64,000 nucleotides of DNA from positions 17,100,385 through 17,164,384 of the forward strand of contig OX393564.1 in the NCBI GenBank assembly GCA_947652115.1. Direction: 5' to 3'. Of the stretch, positions 1-10,900 are shown piece by piece. This DNA is from Blastomussa wellsi (lineage: Eukaryota > Cnidaria > Anthozoa > Scleractinia > Plerogyridae). The notes below the pieces were generated by a model. That model was given only the letters and a program-made list of their open reading frames with translations. It did not search any database and was not told the DNA's origin. The first letter of the stretch is position 1. Each line of letters begins with the position of its first letter. The translations under genes were made by a program, and so were the position numbers.

Positions 1-1796
1 TGAGTTGACCTGCGACTTTCTAATTTCGACCAGCGAAGCACCAGCGCAGTTCGCTGAGAGCATCTCTAATCGTGGTTCAGAAAGATGTCCGGGACGCTGA
101 CTAGTTATTGTCCCTTATACCTCCAAAATTCGTGGGCGCATGTATTGTTGTGGAGTTTGGAATAAGGATGTGGGTGCGAGATTATCGATAAACCATATTT
201 GGCAATGAGCATGTATAGAAATGTTCCTGCTCATGTGATATTGGTGCAGTGTTCGCACGTGTCTGTGTTGTTCTAGTCAGTAAACAGTTCATGCGTCTGT
301 TTCAAGAAAACGTAGAAGGAAAGGATTCTGCTCATAAATAAACTCAGATAGGTTATCCACTGAGAAATGTTCTCTAAACTGCGGATGCGATGGATTAGTA
401 CATGTACGATTCAACATAAGCCTTGGATTGCTTATCAAAAGCGGATCTCAACGAGCAACGAAGTCATGCAAGTTTCGAATTGGCTGAGTTTCATATTTCA
501 ATCTATTCGCAAAAGAATATAATAAACAAGACTGGGTTGCGTTTTAACAGTAGAACCCGGTTAATCCGGTCAGCAACGGGCTAAAAATATCAGAGAAAAT
601 GTCTGTAGAAAACAAGAGGGAGTGGGTGAGGTGGGGCCGCGGCAAGTCGTAGTGTCAAAATGTTATAGTAGATGTTATGTTGTGTTAGATGTTATTGATC
701 ATATTGATTACCGTCTTTGAATATTCATCTCATCGCCGAAGAATAAATCTTTAAAGTAATAAAGCAATTGCCACTGATTAAAGAAAACGTGCGCCTAGCA
801 TGCGGTGAAAGCGTTTTTAATAGTGAAAGGCAAAATGAAGTAAAATTTATTGCTGCCCAAAGAAAAAGCAACTGCCAACAGCAGCGGTATGTACGATGGC
901 TCATGAAGGCATAAATATATAGTTTTGACATGTACAGCGGTAGCATTTAGTATTTCATTTGTTTTGAATAATAATTCAGCGCCCAAGAATACAGACGGGT
1001 GGTTCGTTTTAGATTGTTGGCTCCACATTCTCTGTAATAAAATAAATACATCGAAACAAATGCACGGGTGAATGAGTAGCCCGTCGTAAGGTGACGATAA
1101 ATATTTGAACGGCTTGAAATCGGGGAGTCTTGTGCAGTTTCCTATGCTGGTACTGCTTTCTTTAGTTTGCGACTTACAGCAAACTCAAAAGTTCAGTTAT
1201 TTTCACTGGTACCCAGAACTAAATCCAGCATCCCTAGAATTTTGAATCTTTTTTTCAATTTCCAACAGCGCTTTATAGCAGTTATGCGTATAAATTATGT
1301 GCACGACGAATTGCTTACCTTTTGAATCACTGATAACAATATGTGACACTGGAGTCGCAGCCAAAACAACGTTGCCGATGTGGGAGAAAATTAAAACACG
1401 ATTTTGACGTTTTAAGGTCGTTAAGAACCTAAGAACGTTCCATAACGTGCTATTTCTGACACGTTCCTCAAGAGTGAACATGCACAACGATATTTGCGCG
1501 CTTCTCAACTGAGTCATTATGCAAATTAATTATATACGATGCTTTTGGCGGGTAAAGAGCGTTCTTTCAACGTTTGACCGATTGCCATAGCGAAATAAAA
1601 ATAGTGTTGATACAAAACTAACGTGTTACTTACACAACACCAATTTTAGGGCCATAGCACGAATTTCTTTTTTTTAAGAGTGCACAAATGAGTACTGGCT
1701 GTTTTATTTTGTAAGTATTTCTTGTGCCTGAGTACGGGGCGAATTTGAAAGCTAGTTCAATGGGGTGTGAATTGAAATTGCGTGGGTTAAAATTAT
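1..1796. other. Gene-free AT-rich stretch
   Basis: No open frame here resembles a known family, and none has convincing codon use with splice signals. I see no tRNA, no clear terminal inverted repeat and no tandem array. Confidence 0.5.
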
Positions 1797-2009
1797 GGGC
1801 CTGATTACATGACAACCGGGCCAGCCGGTTAGCCGACAAAGCAAACCATCCCGGCAAACCGGGCCAGCCCGGCTCATGTAATCAGGCCCTATGAGCAGCC
1901 AGACTCAAGACACTCAACAGACGGTTTGATTACATGAACCGGGCCAGCCCGGTTAGCCGGGCTGGTTTGCTTTGTCGGCTAACCGGGCTGGCCCGGTCGT
2001 CATGTAATC
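1797..2009. repeat. Pair of GC-rich miniature inverted-repeat units
   Basis: Two units of about 80-95 bp (1797-1889 and 1928-2009) each open with GATTACATGA and close with TCATGTAATC. Inside both are runs of CCGGGCCAGCCCGGTTAGCC type, and a GCCGACAAAGCAAACC stretch appears in one orientation in the first and reversed in the second. They are therefore two copies of one miniature foldback element facing opposite ways. They are much richer in G+C than the DNA around them. Confidence 0.7.
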
Positions 2010-2078
2010 GCAAAGTCGATTTTTGTTGCTTTTAACGGACGTGCCGAGATCTCGGCAAACTAGAACAGGGCGCCCTTA

Positions 2079-3735
2079 TGGGGCTTTCATTTATTAGCGC
2101 ATGGGGGGGGGGGGGGGGGGTCGGCAAAATTACATGAAAAGTCTTTCCCACATTACCCAACCCCCCTCTATAGCAATGGATACAATTTCTTAACCCCCCT
2201 TCTCAAACTGGCATTATTTCTTGACCCCCCCCTCTTCCCGTCCCCCCAAATCCAATGCATTCATAATGTTGTATTCAGGTGTTATAAACCATTTTCACCT
2301 CAACAATAATTATCTTTATTCAATACTATTCTTGGAAAATTTAAATTGAAACTCATCTTGCAAATCATCACACAAAGCACAGTATACTGTATCTGTCACT
2401 TAAATTGTGTGTATTTATAAAGCAATGATTTAATATCATACAAGAAACATAGGAAAACCCAAGGATAGGACTCATTTATGAGAAGAGAATTGATGAAGTA
2501 TCTTCCTTTGCTAAAATATTTGAATAGTTCTCATATTTTTTCAAAGATATGTGGACTTCAAATTACCCTGCAGTGGGAAATATTTTAATTTTCAGTGCAG
2601 TGGTTCTTCCATGGGAAATACATGAATGGGACCTATCCTTTCTACAAATAACTTTTCCTTTGTTTATGGTTTGTATAAATTTAAATATTTAACATGAAAC
2701 AACTCAACTGCCAAGTGCCCAGGCCACCACAGCTATAGAGCCTGCCGAAGGCTTTTTCTGGAACAAGGAATATCTGGAGACGTTTTACAAAACACAAAGC
2801 TTGGCAGCAAAACAGAAGGTCCCTGGATACTTTTATATCTGTAAAATTACAGACTTCGTTGAGCTTCATACACAGAGCGGTGAGCTCTACAGAGAGTTTC
2901 TTAAAGGAGACTGCAAAACCAAAACGGGTGAGCTTTGCGACTGGTGTAAAATTCACAGTTTTCGAGGGCCACCCTGTGGTCGAATTCCACGACCATACCC
3001 TTATAATGCTTATAATGAAGAGGGCAAATCGCACTATCTAGAGGTATTTCAGACACCGGTGTGTGATACCAGTGGCCAACCGCGTGCCCCAGATGACTTT
3101 CAACCAAGAGCTAATATAAAGAAGCTAGTCAAGGAAGGAAAGCTTAATATTAAGGACGATCAGAGCATTACATCATTTGCTAAGAAGTACATAGTTGCCA
3201 AGGAATATGTCGTCAATGCTGTAAGGCACATCTATGAAAATACGGTTTCTGCTAATTTACGCAAGGAAGAAAGAGCAAGTCAAACTCGGCAAAGAAAACT
3301 CAAGAAGTTTGGAGACTATGACTGGCAGAAACTTGTTGAAGAACGAAAGCTGAACACTCTTTATGTGTACGAGCTTGACAAATACTTAAAGGCATACAAC
3401 CTCTCTTCTACTAAGCGGAGTAAGCAGGACAAGATCAAACTCATAATTGCTCACCACGAAGAGGGTAGGGGTAGACCAAGACATACTTCAGGTGAAAGTA
3501 GCAGTGATGATTCGTGCGAGTCTACTGACTCAGACTATACTGACATAGATGAACTACACCCTCAAGAATCATCCTCTTGCAGCTCTATTTACTTAGAATA
3601 GGTAATATATAATCATTCAACTGTAAACTAGACAAAAACACATCAAGTGTGCTTTAATAGAGATTTAGATACTGAAACGTAACCCCCCCCCTGTAATTTT
3701 GCCACCCCCCCTTGCGCTAATAACTGAAAGCCCCC
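2079..3735 (+). mobile_element. DNA transposon with poly-G-rich terminal inverted repeats
   Basis: The left end (2080-2137) reads GGGGCTTTCA, TTATTAGCGC, a long G run, then GGCAAAATTACA. The right end (3680-3735) is its reverse complement with a few changes and a shorter G run. Both ends are flanked outside by TTA (2076-2078 and 3736-3738), compatible with a TTA or decayed TTAA target duplication. The interior carries one long ORF (2693-3601) with a SAP-like segment and no recognisable transposase catalytic core. It may be a non-autonomous element or a poorly known superfamily. The superfamily is not assigned. Confidence 0.75.
2693..3601 (+). CDS. Transposon-borne ORF with SAP-like C-terminal segment, no ATG
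   Basis: An open frame of about 300 codons fills most of the element. I find no methionine codon in frame, so it is either a 3' exon (possible acceptors such as CCACCACAG lie near 2730) or 5'-truncated. The first half has the Cys pattern GDCKTKTGELCDWC and a Pro/Tyr-rich GRIPRPYPYN stretch. The middle is helical and basic. Near residues 185-225 counted from 2801 a segment of the type L-x4-L-x2-YL-x2-YNL, then KxDKIKLIIAHH, resembles a SAP DNA-binding motif. The tail is Ser/Asp/Glu-rich. The frame is intact, which suggests the copy is fairly young or the protein is kept. I do not recognise the family, and DNA binding is inferred from the SAP resemblance alone. Confidence 0.6.
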   Translation, partial: HETTQLPSAQATTAIEPAEGFFWNKEYLETFYKTQSLAAKQKVPGYFYICKITDFVELHTQSGELYREFLKGDCKTKTGELCDWCKIHSFRGPPCGRIPRPYPYNAYNEEGKSHYLEVFQTPVCDTSGQPRAPDDFQPRANIKKLVKEGKLNIKDDQSITSFAKKYIVAKEYVVNAVRHIYENTVSANLRKEERASQTRQRKLKKFGDYDWQKLVEERKLNTLYVYELDKYLKAYNLSSTKRSKQDKIKLIIAHHEEGRGRPRHTSGESSSDDSCESTDSDYTDIDELHPQESSSCSSIYLE

Positions 3736-4064
3736 TTACTAAAACAAGCCCGGATAGCTGGGCCAACCTCCATTGACATTTTGTAAAACATTCGCTCCAC
3801 TTGTGGCGCTATTGAAAAAAGAAATAAACAATAATAATCAGGGCGCAAGCAAAACCGTGTCGTACGTGAGAACATTGGTCCTCTCCCTGTATTATTGAAG
3901 TATCAAAATTAGAAAAACTAATTCAACTTGCAAGGATTCCACTGCGACACCAATATCCCGGCTAATACATCCAAATACAACTAGTCTTCTTTAGAGGCTA
4001 GTAGCCTGTAGAAGACTAGTAGTGTTTCTCTGCACTTTAAAGTTTCAGTTATCAATGTATGTTT

Positions 4065-4430
4065 GGTCAGGATTTAGAGCTCAAAGGGTATGGGTTTTGA
4101 GCCGTCATGGTCTGAAGCGGGTATAGATTTTGGCTTTTATGGTCTGTAATTGGGTATGGTTTTTGGGGGAACATTTAAGAAAGCTTATAAACATATTTTT
4201 CTTTTCAGTAACTGTGACGAATAACTGATGAGAGAGAAAGATAGATAGATAAAATACATCATTCCAGCTAAATTTTACCTAGCGGGTGTAAAACGGGTGT
4301 ATACTTTCAGGTCAGGTCTGAAAGCGGGTATGGATTTTTGAGTCCAGGTCTGAAAATGGGTGTGGATCCGGGTGGCACACCGCCACACCCCCACCAAAAA
4401 TTACAAGGAGTACCCCCCCGGGACTGGAGG
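4065..4430. repeat. Degenerate repeats of a GGTCTGAA...GGGTATGG motif
   Basis: Phrases such as GGTCTGAA, GCGGGTATGG and ATTTTTG recur at least five times at irregular spacing and end in a G/C-rich tract (4380-4430). It looks like a decayed tandem array or the end of a dispersed element. No coding potential is evident. Confidence 0.4.
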
Positions 4431-4629
4431 AGGGCAAGGGGGCCGTGACTTACCCCTGTGATTGACTGTAACCCGGAGAAAGTTTTGTGAGGTTGCTTTC
4501 TCGCCGAAATTTTCGGTCTCCTCTTTCTGAATTTTTCGGCCATTTCAGCAACCGCCACCTCGAAGGGCCCTTTGGCTCGAAATTTACTGGGAACAAGTTT
4601 GGTTAGCTAAATTGGAGAACAAAATCACC

Positions 4630-4830
4630 CTGATTAGCCTACTATAGCACTGCGGTTAGCCTACAAAGCAATCCGGTTAGCCTACTGAGCACTGCGGTTA
4701 GTCTATTAAGCAATCCGTTAGCCTACTGAGCACTGCGGTCATCCTATTAAGCAATCCGGTTAGCCTACTGGGCACTGCGGTCATCCTATTAAGCAATCCG
4801 GTTAGCCTACTAAGCACTGCGGTTATACGG
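4630..4830. repeat. Minisatellite, about 49-bp unit, four copies
   Basis: The unit is GAGCACTGCGGTTAGCC, then TACTAAGCAATCCGG, then TTAGCCTAC, repeated about four times with small changes (TTAGCC/TCATCC, CTACTGAG/CTATTAAG). Each unit is itself two related 24-25-bp halves. Non-coding as far as can be seen. Confidence 0.85.
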
Positions 4831-4896
4831 TTAGCTCTCGAGAATGGTAAGGGTAACACGATAAATTCTTAAAATTTTCGGTGTTTGGCAACCGGG

Positions 4897-4961
4897 TCTC
4901 GGTAGTATAGTGGTTAGTGGGAATAGCTCGTGAGTAACCCGGGATCGATTCCTCCTCGATG
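4897..4961 (+). pseudogene. tRNA-like sequence (Asp-type box A, box B), shortened
   Basis: GGTAGTATAGTGGTTAG matches a pol III box A as in tRNA-Asp, and GGATCGATTCC near 4943 matches box B. The stretch is only about 65 nt, and I cannot fold a proper acceptor or anticodon stem, so a tRNA pseudogene or SINE head is more likely than a working tRNA. Confidence 0.45.
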
Positions 4962-7436
4962 CTTTTATGATTGACTTCGTTTTTTCTCTTTATTGGACAA
5001 AAAATCAATATCTAAACAATCTAAGTGTTGGGGGCCATTCAAGAGATGTTATCGAGTGCCGACCGCCCCAGTATGCTAGATAACAATTTATTAAATCTTC
5101 GATGACTTTGTTCTTATATTGCCCAACACTGGTTCTTTGTTTGAAAAATACAAAACGATCGTTTGCAAAAGTATTTCCATATTAGTGTCTTCTGGTGCAT
5201 GAAGAAATCAAAAAAACAAAAGTGAATTAGCTCATTGTCTGCAGCAGGAAATATTGAAGCAGACTCAACAAGGCACATGCTCCGAGCTATTTTGCACTTT
5301 TTGAGCTATTTTTTGAGCTCCGAAGTGTTACATCAAGCAGCTAGTCGTGAAAGAATGAAACATTGTACTTGGTAAATTCTGGCAAAACTTTCACCATCTT
5401 TTACCTAACGAACACGCACCGATAAACCTAAAATCGCATATGTTATGGTATCGCATATGTATATGTTGTGGTTCCAAAACGGTTGTTTAACATGCATGTA
5501 CGACCTGGTCTTTAATTGGTGCCAGTGCAGTGAAAAAATTGTACGTTAGTACGCTGACAGCCCGTAATATGAAAGACAGATTTTCGCTTGAAGTACTCAC
5601 AACAGAATATATTTCGATAAACCAATTTGAAGATTTTAGGGTTTACCTCGGTGTAAAAACCTATGACTTTTTTCTTTGTTTTTTGAGCTATTGTTTTTCT
5701 GTTCTATATTGTTTGGAGGTTCTTTGTTGTCTTGTTCGTTCTTTGTTGTACGTCACTGGTGAGGATGAGCCAGATTTCAACTCTGTGTAGGAAAGACCGT
5801 TTCATTTAGCTTTTACACAGTTTGCATACTGTAACTGAAGCAATTCTTTCGCACCGCGGGACAAAGACTTTCTGGATTAGCTTCAGGTAGAATTCGGACT
5901 TGTTTGAAGTCGAAATAAAACACAATTTCTGGAAGTAAAACTATGCAGACGAGACTATGTTGCATCACAAATAATGATTTGCTGACACGCTCAGATGCCT
6001 TTGGCCACAAATATTTTCTCAAAGATGCCAGTCAGTTATGTCTGTTTATGTGTGACCGTTCATTCCTTAGACCAATACAAGTCAAAGGAGGCCAGATTGA
6101 AACTGAGACTAGCAAAAGGTGACTTAGAAAAAACAGTGTGTCCGAAATCCTGATTCCTTTCGGAGAAAGCGCGTTTCAGTAAAATGGTTTTTAATTCGTC
6201 CGGCCGTGGAGAAAACATCTTGAATAGAGCGGTTACCAGAAGCAAGCGAAGATTCGCCACAAATAGTAAATTACCTTACCTTAAAGCTTACGGCCAAGTC
6301 TAGGTGACCCTGGGTGACCGGCATCAGCGAGAGAAAGATTTTTCTTGGGGAAAGACCGATTAAAACTGTAAGTCAACTTATTTAGTTCCCAAAGCAAATA
6401 GCACGATTAATCCAACGTCTACTAAACAAAAAGGCGTTGGTTTATCATGGTCCATTGGTTTTGACGAAAATCCAAATGCATCCATTGTGTCTGGCAAATG
6501 ATGCGCTAACGAATACACGCATTTTGCATTTAAATGCATACTTATGGTTGAAAGTTAAATTAATGATGCTGTTAGAAATTTTGATTTGCAAATATCTATG
6601 GGAGTCTTTTAATTGTTGGCCGAAGATTCTTTGAACAAAAAGGTAATTTTAATGGTTTTGCCTCTGTTTAAAACTTTTGATAAATAAAAAAAAAACAAGT
6701 TAGATTTCCATGAAGTGCATTAAGCACATTTTCACATGAAGACTCTTTCTGACACAGAGGCGAAAGACAGCTCGAAAGTGACCTATTTAGCAACTGACCT
6801 CTTCGAGTGGTTTAGTGAAATTGTCTTGAAATCCGGAGGTCCCCGGTTCCAGCCCTGCCCCCTTCCTTTTGCTGGAATTTATCTAGGTTGATGCGAGTAT
6901 AATACAATATACAAATACAGTAACCTTTATTTCACCTCGAATTTAAAATAGCAAGATTGCTAATATCTTCGAGAAAATGAATAGATGAATAAATAAAATA
7001 ACTCGTCGACCCTCTTTTTTTTGTGACCATGGTATGTTTATTTGAAATATTTGAAACTTTTTATTATCACGTATGATGATTTTAACGCAAGTATCGAATA
7101 GGCTTTTTGCAACAAAGGATCACAAGGCACAACAACCGCCATTCTGGAGGGTAAAAGCGACTTCAGAGCGACTTCAACCAGTCAAGCTTGACTTTTCTTC
7201 GTTTCTTCTTTTGTTGCAAAAAGGCCTCGTCATCAGATACCAGCTAAGATATTTACAGAATATTTAGCATATTTACCATGGATTTCTTTTTTCATTTTCA
7301 CCTGCGTGGCTTCCCAATTTTAGCATTTGATTCTTTAGAAACTGATTTAAAACAATTGTCGTCCAAAACAATCTCATATTAGTTATATTTGTAAGACGAT
7401 GTCTAAATATGTGGGTATAATATACAGATATTACAA
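4962..7436. other. Gene-free stretch with one tRNA-like SINE fragment
   Basis: Only short chance frames are seen (for example 5530-5790 and 6437-6634), none with family resemblance. A tRNA-like fragment at 6795-6868 is listed separately. Confidence 0.45.
6795..6868 (+). repeat. tRNA-derived SINE fragment
   Basis: TTCGAGTGGTTTAGTG resembles a diverged box A, and CCCCGGTTCCAGCCC about 30 nt further on resembles box B, followed by a pyrimidine-rich stretch. The boxes are too degenerate and too close for a functional tRNA. Confidence 0.35.
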
Positions 7437-7543
7437 AGAAAGAAAGAAACAAACAAACAAACAAACAAACAAATAAAAAATAAACAAACAAATAAAGAAA
7501 TAAATAGATAAATAACAAATAAATAAATAAATAAATAAATAAC
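7437..7543. repeat. AAAC/AAAT microsatellite
   Basis: Runs of GAAA, then AAAC, then AAAT tetranucleotides abut the left arm of a perfect hairpin. Leu/Phe-rich frames on the minus strand across it are artefacts of the repeat. Confidence 0.95.
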
Positions 7544-7545
7544 AT

Positions 7546-7675
7546 TTTTTATAAAAATAACGACACATTTGAAACTACGTTTGCAAGACATGTTTCGGTC
7601 GTTCAACGACCATCTTGAACGACCGAAACATGTCTTGCAAACGTAGTTTCAAATGTGTCGTTATTTTTATAAAAA
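7546..7675. repeat. Perfect inverted repeat, 61-bp arms, 8-bp loop
   Basis: Arms 7546-7606 and 7615-7675 are exact reverse complements with an 8-base spacer (CGACCATC). The arms contain ACATGTTTCGGTCGTTCAA. Perfect arms with so small a loop imply a recent foldback MITE or the fused inverted ends of a larger element. The CGAAACATGT phrase resembles the 3' parts of Penelope-like elements, but I cannot prove the link. Confidence 0.9.
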
Positions 7676-7992
7676 TTGTTGCTAGTCTGCTCCTTTCCAG
7701 ATCTTTTATAAATAACATTGTTTTAATGAGGGTAACACTTAAAACTCTACAACTGACAAACGTGTGGCCCTCGAATTCCCGATCGAATTAGAATTTAGAA
7801 GTGTTGGTTTTTGTGGAGGGAGAAAGGAGCAAGGACGCAGGTGTGTCAGTTTGCTTGCCGTATAACTTGATTTATATCGGAGACTCTTTTCCATTAGAAA
7901 AGAAATATCTGTGATAAAAGATGAAAGCATGAAGTCTGAAAGAATGAAGTCCAAGCAAAAGAATTTGGTAATTCCTCATGCCTAACTGAGGG

Positions 7993-10900
7993 TCACTGTA
8001 ACTGAGGCTGGTTGACACTGTGTTGGATCTCTGGAGTCTTTTGTGACACTATTGTATCTCCTTCGTCCTGATTCGTCGATTTAATTGCTTCTGTGCTGTG
8101 TTTGTATCCATATAATAAGTAGATAACTAACCCTGAGAAGAGAAAACCAAGAAATAGTGAAGACTGGCACTTCTGCAACAGTACCCTGAAGACACGCCTC
8201 TGAGTTTCGCTATTATATTTTATGTGAAACAAGTCGAAACAAAAGAGATCACTGTGAAACTGCTAAAAGTAGCATTTCTTTCAACACTCAACTGAAAACC
8301 GCTCTATATATTTGAGGGGTATGGTGATCTGAACTTGCAAATGTCTCACCTAATGCCATCCAAACGATCAAGCGCATGTACGTCTTCCATTGCAAATTTG
8401 CCATCAACGCAGCATTGATGAAGATGGTTAGTGCCGGGATGTAAGGGACACACGGGACCATAAATGGAAACGTGGCAGAGTTCCTGGGCTGAAGTTGGAT
8501 GATAAAAAGTGATACAATAATTGCTCCCAAGAATGAGGTGACCAAGAAAATTGCCCACCACTTTCCTTTGTAGATATCGTCAAACAAGTAGGTCAAAGTT
8601 ACAGCCAGCACAACAAGACTTGTTACCAGGAAGAACACAGCTAATTCTGCCCGACTGGCTGTTCTCTCAGTGACTTCTGCTAAATGATGATTGGACGAAT
8701 CTTCCTCGTCTGTGATTGGTCGATATTTTATGCGTGAATGTTTGCTGGGTTTGCCGTTAACGCTGGAGAGAATATTCTGAAGCCACTGAGTCATGTTTGC
8801 TTTGTTTTTTTCATTTTCAGGCACGCTTTGTACTCCAAGCTGAAAGCGACTCACAAGAACAGAAATGGTAACCTTTGTATAAGCCACTAAAGTTCCAATG
8901 GCAAGAAGCTCCACCTATTGGCAGAAAACCAAATATTAACATTGACTACCTCAAAGCAATAGTATGATATCTTATGATATTTTACATTGTTATCAATATA
9001 CGCGGCCAAATTAAAATACAGCCTCGTCAAAACACACGGTTTGCGGGCCACAACGGCCCTGAAGCCGATTGGTTCACGCGTTGAATTTAAACCAATCAGA
9101 TTACGTTCAGACCGTTTGACGCGGGAAAACCATCGAGGTGCGTATGAGCGAACAGCAAGCTTTGAAGTTCAGTTTCACACAGAACGAATAGTTTTTAGAG
9201 AGAAAAATCAGTCTACTTGTTATAAATGGGAAGAATGCAGACAACAAAATTAGACTTGACGTTTGGCTAGAAGCAAAAGCACAGTCCAGAAGAAACAAAG
9301 TAAGCAAGTTCTTGTCGTCTTTACAAGAAGCGAAGCGTCGTTCGCTTGATTCCTACGGTCAAGCAAAATTAGCTCGGCTGAAGTACTGCGGGAATTTTAC
9401 ACCGACGATAAGCTGTAAAATGTAATTTCGTTAAATATTATGATTATCCGTGAGTTCTTAACTCATTGGCAATTATTTTCAGAGACATCTTAGCTATATC
9501 CGCTAAGTTCTACACCTGTTCGAAACATATCGGTGCGGCTTTTTACAGTTATAACATTTTCAGCGCGAAGTAAGTTCTTACTTGTATTCTTGAAAACTGT
9601 ACTAAATTTGTTAGTTATCAGGATGTTATTTGGTCTTGTATATTGATAATAATGATAATAAAATGACTTTTATCGGGGATATTGTTTATTTGCGCCCGTG
9701 TAGTGTCATTTGCGTCCCTTGTGCTTCGCGTTCGGGCCGCAAATGACACTACTCGGGCAGAAATAAACAATATTCCCTAAAAAAAGTCATGTTATTTCCT
9801 TATTACATAAAATATATTGTAAGATGCAAAATGTCAAATGATGTCATGTACGATATCATGATACATAATATTATATCATGGCATGTTGTATCATTTTCTA
9901 ACAATTTGTCATTGTAGTTTAGTTGTAATTTAGTTTTCTACGTATTTCGCGAACGTTTTAGGGATGTGAAGTTCATAATTCCAGATTGATGTTAGAGCTC
10001 TGTAAGAATTTCGTTTTGTTCAAAGATCGTATCGTTACGAAATAAACTTAAAATATGAACAAGAAGTTATTATTTTGTGGGGAGCAACTGCATGTTTGTC
10101 GTAATCAGACATTCAAATTGGAGTACGAGTACGAGATTGAGTACGTGTAGGACTTTTCAAACCTGGTGATCGTGGTTATGCTTATCATATTTCAGACCGG
10201 CCAATCTTGTACCGGTAGGCTCCTTTCTACCTGATTAGCAACCATAGGTGTACGGACACCTTCGGACTTGGGGGACTGCGACCTCCCTGCCCGAAAAAAA
10301 TACACAATGCCCGGATATGTGAGCATTAAACCGGTAGGCAAACTCCCCCATTTAAAAACAAGACGTTCGCAATTCACACTCTTATTCAAACTTTTACACT
10401 ATAGAAAATAGTTTACCGACTAAAACTTGTTGGTTATCGTACATACACGAGGAGCACGTGATGAAAAATTTCATCTGAACACCAACTTGATACAGACCGT
10501 CTGCTGTTGCCCGAATCATAAGCGTTTTGCCCGAAAAATGTCGACAATTTTCGAAACTGCGGGGCTGAAGCCTCCCTTAACCCTGCGGGGCTGAAGCCTC
10601 CCTTAACCCTGCGGGGCTGAAGCCTCCCTTAACCCTGCGGGGCTGAAGCCTCCCTTACCTTCTAGTATAGTACTTTACTGGTTTAGAAGTATACCAATTA
10701 AAGATTAACCCCCCCCCCCGGCTCGTACGCCCATGTCAGCAACAGACAGGAGTGAGGGCCATGAGAACGTAACTGGATTGAAATTTGAAAGTCGTGCTCG
10801 TATTCCGATATTAAGGTCCTCATTAAATATTAAATGATGTGCATGCCACAAAGATAACATGGGGAGGGTCTCAATGGGGTAGTGGCTTTTACGGTTAACG

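Noticed and set aside
4897..4961. Functional tRNA gene
   Set aside because: Boxes A and B are present, but length and stems do not allow a proper cloverleaf.
7273..7606. Leu/Phe/Tyr-rich minus-strand frames that look like membrane proteins
   Set aside because: Translation of the AAAC/AAAT microsatellite.
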